From the NCBI GenBank assembly GCA_027315365.1, contig DAHUYF010000074.1, positions 1 to 64,000 of the forward strand: DNA of 64,000 bases, read 5' to 3'. A program made the position numbers and the translations under genes. The notes under the pieces were generated by a model that worked only from the letters and a program-made list of their open reading frames with translations, did not search any database and was not told the DNA's origin. The DNA comes from Rhodospirillales bacterium. GTDB lineage: Bacteria > Pseudomonadota > Alphaproteobacteria > ATCC43930 > CGMCC-115725. The stretch's first letter is position 1. Every line of letters starts with the position of its first letter. Positions 8,356 to 20,205 of the stretch are shown piece by piece.

Positions 8356-8912
8356 GGCGCCGCCTCGGGCTGAGCCAGGGCGCCGTGGCCGGAGAGCGCC
8401 GCCACGACCCGCTCCACCATCACCTCCGGCGGTCCGTCGACGCTGTCGACGGTCACGTCCGCCTCGGCATAGAGGGGATGGCGCTCGGCGATCAGCGCCT
8501 CGAGCACGGCGCGGGGGTCGCGGCCCTTGAGCAGCGGCCGGTTGTTGATGTTGCGCCGCGCCACCCGCGCCAGCATGAGCTCCAGGTCGGCGCGCAGCCA
8601 GACCGTGACCGCGCGCGCGCGCAGCCGCGCGCGGGTCGCGGGATCCATGAAGGCGCCGCCGCCGGTGGCGAGCACATGCGCGGGGGTTTCGAGCAGGCGG
8701 GCGATGACGCGGCGCTCGCCGTCGCGGAACGCCGCCTCGCCATGGCGCTGGAAGATCTCCTCGATGCTCATGCCCGCAGCCGCTTCGATCTCGGCATCGG
8801 CGTCGACGAAAGGCAGCGCCAGGCGCTGCGCCAGGCGGCGACCGATGCTGGTCTTGCCCGCGCCCATCAGCCCGACCAGGGCGATGGTCTTGCGCGCTGG
8901 CGGCGCCGTCAT
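8352..8912 (-). CDS. aroK: Shikimate kinase
   Basis: The 186-residue protein begins with a P-loop GLMGAGKTSIGRRLA and has DADAEIE (shikimate-binding Asp), GEAAFRDGE, and the GGGAF motif of shikimate kinases. It phosphorylates shikimate in aromatic amino acid synthesis. A longer open frame extends upstream, but the family N-terminus begins at the ATG at 8912. It is the first gene of an aroK-aroB(-DUF2889) unit. Confidence 0.95.
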   Translation of the reverse strand: MTAPPARKTIALVGLMGAGKTSIGRRLAQRLALPFVDADAEIEAAAGMSIEEIFQRHGEAAFRDGERRVIARLLETPAHVLATGGGAFMDPATRARLRARAVTVWLRADLELMLARVARRNINNRPLLKGRDPRAVLEALIAERHPLYAEADVTVDSVDGPPEVMVERVVAALSGHGALAQPEAAP

Positions 8913-9068
8913 GCCGTACCCGGCCAAGCCGTTGAAACGCCGGGAGGGCGCCGATACACTGGTCGCAAATAAGCCATGAACGCACCCTAGCATATCGCGT
9001 GGCTTGATCGTCAACCGGCGGCGGCGCGGGCCGCCGCGCGCAGAACCGCGCAGGAACCTACGGAAAAG

Positions 9069-9209
9069 ATGGCAAAATTCGCTCTCATCGCCGCTGCCGC
9101 GCTGGTTGTCGTCGTGATCGGCGTCGCCGGCGCGCTGATGTTCTGGAACCCGCCGGCGCCAACCGCCCGAGTCGAGCACGTTATCCCGGATGCCAAGCTG
9201 CCGAAGTAA
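9069..9209 (+). CDS. Small single-pass membrane protein (46 residues)
   Basis: A short frame starts at ATG 9069 and ends with TAA at 9207-9209. Residues 4-26 form one hydrophobic helix (FALIAAAALVVVVIGVAGAL), followed by a Pro-rich tail ending in PDAKLPK. GGAAAA-type purine sequence precedes the ATG. Its 3' end overlaps the start of the next gene by 20 bases, which in turn overlaps xerD, so the three form one coupled unit. It looks like a membrane-anchored peptide with a periplasmic tail. Function is unknown. Confidence 0.6.
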   Translation: MAKFALIAAAALVVVVIGVAGALMFWNPPAPTARVEHVIPDAKLPK

Positions 9210-10929
9210 GCCGCGCCGCGGCCTCGCCGGGGCCGTCGCTGCCGCGCTGTTGCTGATGCCGGCAACGGCCATGGCGCAGCTCGGTCCGCCGGTGCGACTC
9301 GTACCCCCCAGCCCGGGGGCCGCCCCGGCCGCGCCGGCGCCGACACCGGCCGCGGCGCCCGCAGCGACGGCGCCGCCGGCGCCAAGCGACGATGCCATCC
9401 GCGCGACGCCGCTGGCCCCGGTCGATGCCGCCTGGGTCGGCGCGCTTCCCGACCAGACGCAGGCGCTTGGCGACAATTTGTGGCAGGGCACGCCGCGCAG
9501 CTTCGTCGCCGCCGCCTTGCCGCAGCTGCAGCCTACCACCTCGCCAGCGCTGCAATCGTTGGCGCGCCGCCTTCTCCTCAGCAACGCCGCGGCGCCTTCC
9601 GGCCAGGATGCGCCCGACCGGCCAAGCCTCGCGGCGCTGCGCGTCGAGCGGCTGATCGCGCTGGGCGAGATCGACGGCGCGCTGGCCGTGCTCGACGCGC
9701 TGCCGGCGGTGACGCATACCGACGACCTCGACCACCAGCGCGTGCAGCTCAGCTTCGCCAAGAACGATGCCGAGGACGGCTGCCGCCGGGTAGAGCAGGA
9801 CATCGCCAGCTATCAGGGCGTGTGGTGGCAGCGCGCGCTCATTGCCTGCCAGGCGCTGGCCGGGGATCAGGCCAAGGCGGCGCTCGGGCTGAGTCTGCTG
9901 CGCGAGCAGAAGGTGCCGCCCGATCCCGTTTTCGACGCCCTCGTCGCCGCCCTGGGCGGCCACGCCGCGAGGATCGAGAAGCTGCCGAGCCCGACGCCGA
10001 TCCTGGTGACGCTGCTGGCGGCGGCGAAGCTGCCGCTCCCGGCCGAGGCCGCCGCCGCCGCCGATCTCGCGACCTTGCGCGCCTGGGCCGGCAACGAGAA
10101 GGTGCCGCCGGCGCAGCGCCTCGCCGCCGCCGAACGCGCGGTATCGCTGGGCGCGCTGCCGCCGGCGGCGCTGGCCGATCTCTATGGCAAGGTGGAGTTC
10201 AAGCCCGAGGAACTCGGCCAGGCGATCCGGCAAGGCAAGCCCTCGGCAACCCCGCGCGACCGCGCCCTGCTCTATCAGGTCTCGCGCACCGACCCCGCCG
10301 CCGCCGGGCGGGCGACGGCGATCAAGGCATTGCTGGCAGACGCCAGGAAGCGCGGCGATTTCGCCGCCATGGCGCGGGTGGTGGCGCCGATCCTCGCGGA
10401 TCTGCCGGCCGGCGACGAGCTTGCGCCGTTCGCGCCCGAGGCGGTGCGGGCGCTGCTCGCCGCCGGGCGCGCTGATGCCGCGGCGCCTTGGCTCGCCTCG
10501 ATCGATCCCGGGCAGGCGCCGCTGCTGCTGGGGTTGGCGCGGCTGGCAAGCGCCGACAGGGACGACACCGCCTTGCGCGAGGCCGCTGCCGCCGGCGGGC
10601 AGCGGGAACCGGGCCAGGCGACGACGCTGCTGGCGCTGGCGGCGGCGCTCGGGCAGCCGGTGGGTCCGGCCGAATGGGCGCCGCTGATCGGGACGGAGCA
10701 TGCGGCCACCCTGCCGAGCGCCGCGCTCTGGCTCGACCAGCAGCAGGCGGCGACGGCAAAGCGCCTCGGCGAGACCGTGCTGGCAACGCTCATCCTGGCG
10801 CGCCAGGGCGAGCATCTCGCCGTCGACCCCATCATCGTCGGCCGCGCCGTAGCGGGACTCCAGGCGGTGGGCCTGGCACAGGACGCGCGCGCGCTCGCGG
10901 TCGAGGCGGCGCTCGGCGCCGGGATATGA
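9190..10929 (+). CDS. Secreted helical-repeat protein of unknown function, coupled to xerD
   Basis: The 579-residue protein has a clear Sec signal peptide (positively charged start, AAALLLMPATAMAQ) with likely cleavage near residue 30. A Pro/Ala-rich spacer follows to about residue 70. The rest is a long all-helical region of short amphipathic helices, reminiscent of TPR-like solenoids, though no canonical TPR is obvious to me. It probably acts in the periplasm. Its stop overlaps the xerD start (ATGA). I recognise no catalytic motif and cannot assign a function. Confidence 0.75.
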   Translation: MPSCRSKPRRGLAGAVAAALLLMPATAMAQLGPPVRLVPPSPGAAPAAPAPTPAAAPAATAPPAPSDDAIRATPLAPVDAAWVGALPDQTQALGDNLWQGTPRSFVAAALPQLQPTTSPALQSLARRLLLSNAAAPSGQDAPDRPSLAALRVERLIALGEIDGALAVLDALPAVTHTDDLDHQRVQLSFAKNDAEDGCRRVEQDIASYQGVWWQRALIACQALAGDQAKAALGLSLLREQKVPPDPVFDALVAALGGHAARIEKLPSPTPILVTLLAAAKLPLPAEAAAAADLATLRAWAGNEKVPPAQRLAAAERAVSLGALPPAALADLYGKVEFKPEELGQAIRQGKPSATPRDRALLYQVSRTDPAAAGRATAIKALLADARKRGDFAAMARVVAPILADLPAGDELAPFAPEAVRALLAAGRADAAAPWLASIDPGQAPLLLGLARLASADRDDTALREAAAAGGQREPGQATTLLALAAALGQPVGPAEWAPLIGTEHAATLPSAALWLDQQQAATAKRLGETVLATLILARQGEHLAVDPIIVGRAVAGLQAVGLAQDARALAVEAALGAGI

Positions 10930-11882
10930 CGGCGACGCGCCCGCGGCCGGGCCGCCGGCCGGCACCGCCCTCGCCGCTCTCGCATCACGTGGAGGCCTTT
11001 CTCGAGATGCTGGCCGCCGAGCGCGGCGCAGCGCGATTGACGCTCGCGGCCTATCGCGGCGACCTCGCCGATGCCGCGCGGTTTCTCGGCGCCGCCGGCC
11101 TGGAAGCGGCCGCGACGGAGGATCTGCGGCGCTACCTCGCCAAGCTCGCCGGCGACCGGCTGCTGCCGCGCACCGCGGCGCGGCGGCTCTCGGCGCTGCG
11201 CCAATTCTACAAATTCCTGGTCACCGACGGCCGGCGCCGGGACGATCCCAGCGCGGCGCTCGACGCGCCGCGCCTCGGTCGACCGCTGCCCAAGCTGGTG
11301 AGCGAGCCCGAGGCGGAAGCGCTCCTCGCCGCGGCGGCCGCCCGGGCCGGCGCCGAGGGTGCGCGTCTCGTCTGCCTGCTGGAACTGCTCTATGGCGCCG
11401 GCCTGCGCGTCTCGGAGCTGGTCAGCCTGCCGCTGTCGGCGGCGCGCGGCGACCGGCGCTTTCTCGTGCTCCGGGGCAAGGGCGGAAAGGAGCGGCTGGT
11501 GCCGCTGGGCGAGCGGGCGCGCGCGGCGCTGGCGGCCTATCTCGAGCGGCGCGGCGCCTTCCTCGGCGCGGGCGCGGCCTCGCGTTTTCTCTTTCCTTCG
11601 CGCGGCGCCGCCGGGCACCTGACGCGGCGGCGCTGCGGCCAACTGCTGAAGGAGCTCGCCGTCGCCACCGGCATCGACCCGGCGCGGCTGTCGCCGCACG
11701 TGCTGCGCCACGCCTTCGCCACCCACCTGCTCGACCACGGCGCCGATCTGCGCAGCGTGCAGGAGATGCTGGGCCATGCCGACATCGCGACGACGCAGAT
11801 CTACACCCACGTCGCCGGCGAGCGGCTGCAGCGGCTGGTCGGCGAGCACCATCCGCTGGCGCGCCGGAAACCGCGGCGCTGA
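10926..11882 (+). CDS. xerD: Tyrosine recombinase XerD
   Basis: The 318-residue protein has the N-terminal SAM-like core-binding domain and a C-terminal catalytic domain with the full residue set: R161 in GAGLRVSEL, K185 in RGKGGKER, H258 and R261 in HVLRH, H284 in LGHADIATT and the nucleophile Y293 in QIYTHV. XerD with XerC resolves chromosome dimers at dif. Context (housekeeping genes, no att-like repeats, no phage genes) argues against a mobile-element integrase. XerC versus XerD assignment rests on overall resemblance and is less certain than the family. Confidence 0.88.
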   Translation: MTATRPRPGRRPAPPSPLSHHVEAFLEMLAAERGAARLTLAAYRGDLADAARFLGAAGLEAAATEDLRRYLAKLAGDRLLPRTAARRLSALRQFYKFLVTDGRRRDDPSAALDAPRLGRPLPKLVSEPEAEALLAAAAARAGAEGARLVCLLELLYGAGLRVSELVSLPLSAARGDRRFLVLRGKGGKERLVPLGERARAALAAYLERRGAFLGAGAASRFLFPSRGAAGHLTRRRCGQLLKELAVATGIDPARLSPHVLRHAFATHLLDHGADLRSVQEMLGHADIATTQIYTHVAGERLQRLVGEHHPLARRKPRR

Positions 11883-11949
11883 GCCGCCACTTTACCTCTC
11901 CGCGCGCGTCCCCTATTGATCCCGCCTCTCTCGTCTCGCGAGGCAGGCC

Positions 11950-12927
11950 ATGAGCTTCACCATCATCGACAACGCGCGCGCACGCCTCAACCGCAGCGAA
12001 CTCGCCGTGCCCGGCAGCCAGCCGCAGTTCTTCGAGAAGGCGGCACAGGGGCCGGCGGACATCGTCTTCCTCGATCTCGAGGACGCGGTCGCCCCCGACG
12101 AGAAGGAAAAGGCGCGCAAGAACATCATCGCCGGGCTCAACACCCTCGACTGGCGCGGCAAGACGCTGTCGGTGCGCATCAACGGGCTCGATACCCACTA
12201 CATGTACCGCGACGTGGTCGACGTGGTCGAACAGGCCGGCGACAAGCTCGCGCTCATCATGATCCCCAAGGTCGGCACCGCCGCCGACGTCTACGCGCTC
12301 GACATGCTGGTGACGCAGATCGAGGCGGCCAGGGGCTTCAAGAACCGCATCGGCTTCGAGCTGATCATCGAGACCGCGCTCGGCATGCAGAACGTGCACG
12401 AGATCGCCGGCGCCTCCAAGCGTATCGAGTCGCTGCATTTCGGCGTCGCCGACTACGCCGCCTCGACGCGCGCCCGCACCACCAATATCGGCGGCGCCAA
12501 CCCGGACTACGCCATCCTGACCGACAAGGACGAGACGGGCAGCCGCGAGATCCACTGGGGCGACATGTGGCACTACGCCCTGTCGCGCATGGTGGTGGCG
12601 GCGCGCGCGAACGGCATCCGCCCGATCGACGGACCGTTCGGCGATTTCTCCGACTCCGAAGGCTATCGCGCGGCGGCGCGGCGGGCGGCGGCGCTGGGCT
12701 GCGAGGGCAAATGGGCGATCCACCCGTCGCAGGTGGCGCTCGCCAACGAGATGTTCACGCCCTCGGCGAAGGAGGTCGAGCGCGCGCGCCGCATCCTCGC
12801 GGCGATGGAGCAGGCCAAGCGCGACGGCCGCGGCGCGGTGGCGCTCGACGGACGCCTCATCGACATCGCGTCCATCCGCCAGGCCGAGGTGCTGGTGCGG
12901 AAGGCCGAGGCGATCGGCGCGGACTGA
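11950..12927 (+). CDS. mcl: L-malyl-CoA / beta-methylmalyl-CoA lyase
   Basis: The 325-residue protein belongs to the HpcH/HpaI-CitE superfamily. It closely follows the methylotroph MclA pattern: SELAVPGSQPQFFEKA, DIVFLDLEDAVAPDEKEKAR, RINGLDTHYMYRDVVD, FELIIETALGMQN (metal-binding Glu), HFGVADYAASTRARTTNIGG and RPIDGPFGDFSD. It cleaves malyl-CoA to acetyl-CoA plus glyoxylate, as in the serine cycle, or the methylmalyl form in the ethylmalonyl-CoA pathway. The RBS is weak but the start matches the family. It sits 21 bases upstream of accA. No other serine-cycle or ethylmalonyl-CoA gene is in the window. Confidence 0.9.
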   Translation: MSFTIIDNARARLNRSELAVPGSQPQFFEKAAQGPADIVFLDLEDAVAPDEKEKARKNIIAGLNTLDWRGKTLSVRINGLDTHYMYRDVVDVVEQAGDKLALIMIPKVGTAADVYALDMLVTQIEAARGFKNRIGFELIIETALGMQNVHEIAGASKRIESLHFGVADYAASTRARTTNIGGANPDYAILTDKDETGSREIHWGDMWHYALSRMVVAARANGIRPIDGPFGDFSDSEGYRAAARRAAALGCEGKWAIHPSQVALANEMFTPSAKEVERARRILAAMEQAKRDGRGAVALDGRLIDIASIRQAEVLVRKAEAIGAD

Positions 12928-12948
12928 CGCGGGGTGGCATCGCGCGCG

Positions 12949-13902
12949 ATGCGTCATTTCCTCGATTTCGAGAAGCCGCTCGCCGAGCTCGAGGGCAAGA
13001 TCGAGGAGCTGCGGCATCTCTCCAACGGCGGCGACATCAACATCGCCGACGAGGTGGCGCGGCTCGAGGCCAAGGTCGACCGGCTGCTGCGCCAGACCTA
13101 TGCCAAGCTGTCGCCCTGGCAGAAGGTGCAGCTTGCGCGCCATCCCGACCGGCCGCACGGCTCCGACTACATCCGGGAGCTGATCGCCGAGTTCACGCCG
13201 CTCGCCGGCGACCGCAGCTTCGGCGAGGACCGCGCCATCCTCGGCGGGATCGGCCGCTTCCGCGGCCGCAGCGTCGTCGTGCTGGCGCATGAGAAGGGCA
13301 CCGATACCGAAACCCGGCTGAAGCACAATTTCGGCATGGCCAAGCCCGAGGGCTACCGCAAGGCGCGCCGCCTGATGGCGCTCGCCGAGCGCTTTGGCCT
13401 GCCGCTGCTGACCTTCGTCGACACCCCCGGCGCCTATCCCGGCATCGATGCCGAGGCGCGCGGCCAGGCCGAGGCGATCGCACGCTCGATCGAGGCCTGT
13501 CTGCAGCTCACCGTACCGATGATCGCCACCATCATCGGCGAGGGCGGCTCGGGCGGCGCGCTGGCGCTCGCCACCGGCAACCGGGTGCTGATGATGGAGC
13601 ACTCGGTCTATTCCGTGATCTCGCCCGAGGCCTGCGCCTCGATCATCTGGCGGACGGCGGAGAACGCGCAGGACGCCGCCGAGGCGCTGAAGCTCACCGC
13701 GCAGGATCTGCTGAAGCTCGGCGTCATCGACGGCATCGTGCCGGAGCCGCTGGGCGGGGCGCATCGCGAGCGCCAGCCGGCGGTCGCGGCCGCCGGCGAG
13801 GCGATCGAGGCGGCGCTGCGCCCGCTGGTCGCGCTGGACGGGCCGAGCCTGCGCCAGCAGCGGCGCGAGAAATTCCTCGCCATGGGCAGCCGCGGCCTGT
13901 GA
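12949..13902 (+). CDS. accA: Acetyl-CoA carboxylase carboxyltransferase subunit alpha
   Basis: The 317-residue protein starts with the family N-terminus [15 protein letters not shown] and carries [45 protein letters not shown] and [12 protein letters not shown]. These are the crotonase-fold oxyanion and CoA-binding regions. With AccD it transfers the carboxyl group from biotin to acetyl-CoA, the first step of fatty acid synthesis. A GTG at 12934 in frame would add five residues, but the ATG at 12949 matches the family. It follows the malyl-CoA lyase gene closely. Confidence 0.97.
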   Translation: MRHFLDFEKPLAELEGKIEELRHLSNGGDINIADEVARLEAKVDRLLRQTYAKLSPWQKVQLARHPDRPHGSDYIRELIAEFTPLAGDRSFGEDRAILGGIGRFRGRSVVVLAHEKGTDTETRLKHNFGMAKPEGYRKARRLMALAERFGLPLLTFVDTPGAYPGIDAEARGQAEAIARSIEACLQLTVPMIATIIGEGGSGGALALATGNRVLMMEHSVYSVISPEACASIIWRTAENAQDAAEALKLTAQDLLKLGVIDGIVPEPLGGAHRERQPAVAAAGEAIEAALRPLVALDGPSLRQQRREKFLAMGSRGL

Positions 13903-13983
13903 CGCCGGGCTGACCGCCCCTTGCGGCGCCGCCCGCGCCATCCGATCTTTACGCCATCGCCGTCGCCACCGCCGAGGCCGATC

Positions 13984-14730
13984 ATGACACCGCAGGAACG
14001 CGACCTCATCACCGCCCTTCTCGCCCGGCTGAAGCAGCAGGGCAACCAGCCCAAGGACGCCGAGGCCGAGGCGCTGATCCGCCTGGGCATGGCCGAGCAG
14101 CCGGATGCGCCCTACCTGCTGGTGCAGACGGTGCTGATCCAGGACATGACGCTGCACGACGCCGAGGGCCGCATCGCCGAGCTCGAGCGCCGGCTGGCGG
14201 CGACATCGGTGCCGCCGCCGGCCACGAGCTTCCTCGGCGGCCGGCACGGCAGCGTGCCCGCCGCCGGCCCGTGGCAGCAGAACGCCCCGGCCCCCGCGGC
14301 CGCACCCGCGCCGGTCTGGACGCAATCGCGCGGCGGCGCGCCCGTCGCGCCGCCGCCGCCAGGCGCGCCCAGCGCACCGCAATACCTCTCGGGCTCGGGC
14401 TCCGGCTTTCTGCGCCAGGCGGCCGCGACCGCGGCCGGGGTGGCCGGCGGCGCGCTGCTGTTCCAAGGCATCGAATCGCTGTTCGGACCGCATTACGGCA
14501 GCGGCTTTCTCGGCACCTCGGCGATGCAGCCAGGGCTGAGCGAGACGGTCGTCAACAACTACTATTCCGGCGACCAGGCGCCGCCCGATACGACCCAGGC
14601 CGACCTGCCGGCGGACCAGAGCGATCTCCAGAGCGCCGGCCTCCCGGACGCCGGACAGGATTACGCCGCGGATCAGGACGTCTCCGACACCGGTGATTTC
14701 GGCGATGACGGCAGCGGCTACGACGTGTGA
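13984..14730 (+). CDS. DUF2076 family protein
   Basis: The 248-residue protein begins MTPQERDLITALLARLK and has the N-terminal helical region typical of DUF2076, with YLLVQTVLIQDMTLHDAEGRIAELE. A Pro/Ala-rich linker follows, then a glycine-rich hydrophobic stretch (SGFLRQAAATAAGVAGGALLFQGIESLFG), and an acidic Asp/Gly-rich tail. It may associate with the periplasm or envelope. Function is not known. The gene stands alone and ends 24 bases before the convergent response-regulator gene. Confidence 0.8.
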   Translation: MTPQERDLITALLARLKQQGNQPKDAEAEALIRLGMAEQPDAPYLLVQTVLIQDMTLHDAEGRIAELERRLAATSVPPPATSFLGGRHGSVPAAGPWQQNAPAPAAAPAPVWTQSRGGAPVAPPPPGAPSAPQYLSGSGSGFLRQAAATAAGVAGGALLFQGIESLFGPHYGSGFLGTSAMQPGLSETVVNNYYSGDQAPPDTTQADLPADQSDLQSAGLPDAGQDYAADQDVSDTGDFGDDGSGYDV

Positions 14731-14754
14731 GTCCGCGGCGCGGCAAGAGCGGCT

Positions 14755-15423
14755 CTATTCCGGCGGGCGGAGCGTGTAGCCGGCGCCGCGCACGGTATGC
14801 AGCAGCTGCGTGGCGAAGCCCTTGTCGAGCTTCTGGCGCAAGCGGCTGACATGCACGTCGATGACATTGGTCTGGGGATCGAAATGGTGGTCCCAGACCT
14901 TCTCCAGCAGCATCGTGCGGGTAACGATGTGGCCGGCGTGGCGCATCAGGTATTCCAGCAGGCGGAATTCGCGCGGCAGCAGGTCGACGACGCGGCCGGC
15001 GCGGGTCACGATGCGGGTCAGCAGATCCATCTCGAGATCGGCGACCTTGAGCCGCGTCTCGGCGTTGCCGCGGCGGCTCAGCGCCTCCAGCCGCGCCAGC
15101 AGCTCGGCGAAGGCGAAGGGCTTTGACAGGTAGTCGTCGCAGCCGGCGCGCAGGCCCTTGACGCGATCCTCGACGTCGCCGAGCGCGCTCAGCACCAGCA
15201 CCGGCGTCTGGTTGCGCGCCGCGCGCAGCGCCGCGACGATCGACAATCCGTCGATGCCGGGCAGCATCCGGTCGATGATCATCGCGTCGAAGCTCTCCTG
15301 CGTGGCGTGCTCGAGGCCGTCGCGGCCTTCCTCGGCCAGCAACACGCGGTGGCCGCTCTCGGTCAATCCCTTGACCAGATAGGCGGCCGCCTCGCGATCG
15401 TCTTCGACGAGCAGAATGCGCAT
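14755..15423 (-). CDS. OmpR/PhoB-type response regulator (no kinase gene adjacent)
   Basis: The 222-residue protein has an N-terminal receiver domain (acidic pocket in LLVEDDREAA, phospho-acceptor Asp in MIIDRMLPGIDG, Lys in LSKPFAFAEL) and a C-terminal winged-helix domain with PREFRLLEYLMRHAG and VDVHVSRLRQKLD. It binds DNA as a phosphorylated dimer. It follows the Do-type protease gene by 67 bases on the same strand, so the pair probably respond together to envelope stress. In many relatives a histidine kinase gene comes next; here a convergent DUF2076 gene does, so the regulator is an orphan in this window. Confidence 0.93.
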   Translation of the reverse strand: MRILLVEDDREAAAYLVKGLTESGHRVLLAEEGRDGLEHATQESFDAMIIDRMLPGIDGLSIVAALRAARNQTPVLVLSALGDVEDRVKGLRAGCDDYLSKPFAFAELLARLEALSRRGNAETRLKVADLEMDLLTRIVTRAGRVVDLLPREFRLLEYLMRHAGHIVTRTMLLEKVWDHHFDPQTNVIDVHVSRLRQKLDKGFATQLLHTVRGAGYTLRPPE

Positions 15424-15490
15424 GACGTGAACCGCACCAAAAACCGGCGGCGGGACCGGCAGCGCAAGCGCCGGCCCCGCCGCAGCCCGA

Positions 15491-17062
15491 TCAGCCGTTG
15501 CCGCCCTTGCTCATCGACAGCGCCAGGTACTGGTTGGTGCCGTGACGGTTGATGAGCAGCAGCAGGTTTTTGTTGGCGCCGGACTGCGCCTCCTTGAGCT
15601 TCGTCTCGGCCTGATGCGGCGTCGTCACCGGCTGCTGATTGACCTGCACGATAACGTCGCCGGGCTGGATGCCGATCTCGGCCAGCGGGCTGCTGTCCTC
15701 GATGCCGGTGACGACGACGCCCTTGACCGACTTCGGCACGCCGGCGCGCTGGCGCAGCTCGCTGGTGAGCGGCGAGAGCTTGACGCCGAGCGCGGTCGCG
15801 CTGTCGTCGCTGCTCTGCTGGCCGCCCTGCCGCTCGTTCTCCGCCACCTGCGGGTTTTCCGGCATCTTGCCGATGGCGACCGAGAGATCCTCCGTCTTGC
15901 CGTCGCGGAACACGGCGACCTTGGCCTTCTCGCCGACCGGCGTCTGCGCCACGACGATCGGCAGGTCGCGCACCTTCGCCACCTCGTGCCCGTTGAAGGA
16001 AAGGATGACGTCGCCCTGCTTCAGGCCGGCCTTGGCCGCCGGGCTGCCGGTGGTCACGTCGGCGATGAGCGCGCCTTCCTGCTTGGGCAGGCCGAGGCTC
16101 TTGGCGATCTCGGGGGTGACCTCCTGGATCTGCACGCCAAGCCAGCCGCGCTCAACCTTGCCGTGCTCGCGCAGCTGCTCGATCACCGGTTTGGCGAGGC
16201 TGGCCGGGATGGCGAAGCCGATGCCGACCGACCCGCCATTGGGCGAGTAGATTGCGGTGTTGATGCCGACCACCTGACCGTTCAGGTTGAAGGTCGGGCC
16301 GCCGGAATTGCCGCGGTTGATGGCGGCGTCGAGCTGGAGATAGTCGTCATAAGGCCCGGAATGGATATCGCGGCCGCGCGCCGAGATGATCCCCGAGCTG
16401 ACGGTGCCGCCGAGGCCGAAGGGGTTGCCGACCGCCAGGACCCAGTCGCCGACCTGCGCCGCGTTGCTGTCGCCCCAGCTGACATAGGGCAGCGGCTCCT
16501 TGGCGTCGATCTTCAACAGCGCCAGGTCGGTCTTGGGATCGCGGCCGAGAACCTTGGCGGGATGCTTGGTGCCATCCTGGAAGATCACCGTCACCTTGTC
16601 GGCATTGGCGACGACGTGGTTGTTGGTGACGACGTAGCCGGCGGGATCGATGATGAAGCCGGAGCCGAGCGCCATGCGCTGCTCGGCATGCGGGCTGGGC
16701 CGCGGCGGCATGCCGGGGAAACCCTGGCCCTGCTGCTCGAAGAATTTGCGCAGGAACTCGTCGAAGGGCGAGGACGGCATGCCCTGCTGATCGCCCTGGT
16801 CGCCGCCCATGTCCTGCTCGTCGGCGGCGGCCGTGTCCGGCTTCTCGGTGACCGAGATGTTGACCACCGCAGGCAGCACCTTCTTCACCAGCGGCGAGAA
16901 GCTCGGCAGCTGCGCGGCGGCGCCGGCGCCTAGCGGCGCCGCGGTATCGGCCCAGGCCATCGGCGCCAGAGCCAGGCTCAGGCCGACGCCCGTGGCGAGC
17001 GCCGCGGCGCGGACTCGCCGGAACGCCGAAGCCTTCGGGCGAGGGGAAATCAGGGAGTGCAT
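15491..17062 (-). CDS. Do family serine endoprotease (DegP/DegQ type)
   Basis: The 523-residue protein has a signal peptide (hydrophobic core about 19-36, cleavage near WADT). A trypsin-like domain follows with an intact triad: H149 in TNNHVV, D179 in DPKTDLALLK and S253 in GNSGGP. It ends with two PDZ domains (about 300-390 and 420-515). It degrades and refolds damaged proteins in the periplasm. A Gln/Gly-rich insert (about 80-125) is the flexible LA loop that mediates oligomer assembly. AGAGG precedes the start at suitable spacing. It precedes an OmpR-type regulator in the same direction. Confidence 0.95.
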   Translation of the reverse strand: MHSLISPRPKASAFRRVRAAALATGVGLSLALAPMAWADTAAPLGAGAAAQLPSFSPLVKKVLPAVVNISVTEKPDTAAADEQDMGGDQGDQQGMPSSPFDEFLRKFFEQQGQGFPGMPPRPSPHAEQRMALGSGFIIDPAGYVVTNNHVVANADKVTVIFQDGTKHPAKVLGRDPKTDLALLKIDAKEPLPYVSWGDSNAAQVGDWVLAVGNPFGLGGTVSSGIISARGRDIHSGPYDDYLQLDAAINRGNSGGPTFNLNGQVVGINTAIYSPNGGSVGIGFAIPASLAKPVIEQLREHGKVERGWLGVQIQEVTPEIAKSLGLPKQEGALIADVTTGSPAAKAGLKQGDVILSFNGHEVAKVRDLPIVVAQTPVGEKAKVAVFRDGKTEDLSVAIGKMPENPQVAENERQGGQQSSDDSATALGVKLSPLTSELRQRAGVPKSVKGVVVTGIEDSSPLAEIGIQPGDVIVQVNQQPVTTPHQAETKLKEAQSGANKNLLLLINRHGTNQYLALSMSKGGNG

Positions 17063-17240
17063 GGCTAATACCTCTTGGGGCTGAATGCGTCAGTCTGTCT
17101 CTAACGCCAATGCCGCAGGCGTGGCGCTCGCACCACCAAACATAAGCATCCGGCATTACGCCGCCCCGTCGACCGGATTAAATCGGTGTAACCCGGCCGG
17201 TGCGATGTTCGTGGCCGCCGGCGGCGGCGCGGACGGCCGG

Positions 17241-19931
<2,691 letters not shown>

Positions 19932-19985
19932 CCAAACCTCGAGCTGGGAGCGGGAAGGGTCAGGGGCCACAGGGATCCCGGGTGA

Positions 19986-20014
19986 CAGATAGGCGGACCG
20001 GACGGGAGTGTCAA
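19986..20014 (-). promoter_or_regulatory. Promoter of secA
   Basis: On the minus strand, TTGACA (20014-20009) and TATCTG (19991-19986) are separated by 17 bases. This is a perfect -35 box and a good -10 box, giving a leader of about 48 bases to the secA ATG. Confidence 0.7.
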
Positions 20015-20090
20015 TTCCAGCCGGACCGCCGGCCGCCGGCGGTCCTTTCCAGACGGCCGCGGGAGGCGCCTGGCGCGATTGCGATCGGCG

Positions 20091-20119
20091 TTGCCTCGGC
20101 CCGGGCAATGTGCTTTATG
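20091..20119 (+). promoter_or_regulatory. Candidate promoter of the parvulin gene
   Basis: TTGCCT (20091-20096) and TTTATG (20114-20119) are separated by 17 bases; a one- or two-base shift gives TTATGG or TATGGG instead. A leader of roughly 80 bases precedes the ATG at 20206. Confidence 0.45.
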
Positions 20120-20205
20120 GGCGCCCGAGCGTCCCCGGCAATGCGGATGGCGCATCATCCCGGCGCTGGCGGTCGGTTACGGCCGTTGGCCACAAAGGAA
20201 CTCTC

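Noticed and set aside
10926-11882. Integrase of a mobile element
   Set aside because: The tyrosine recombinase looks like chromosomal XerD, and no att repeats, transposase or phage genes are near.
11422-14493. Roughly 1020-codon minus-strand open frame across xerD, the lyase, accA and DUF2076
   Set aside because: All four plus-strand genes show diagnostic motifs; the minus frame is compositional.
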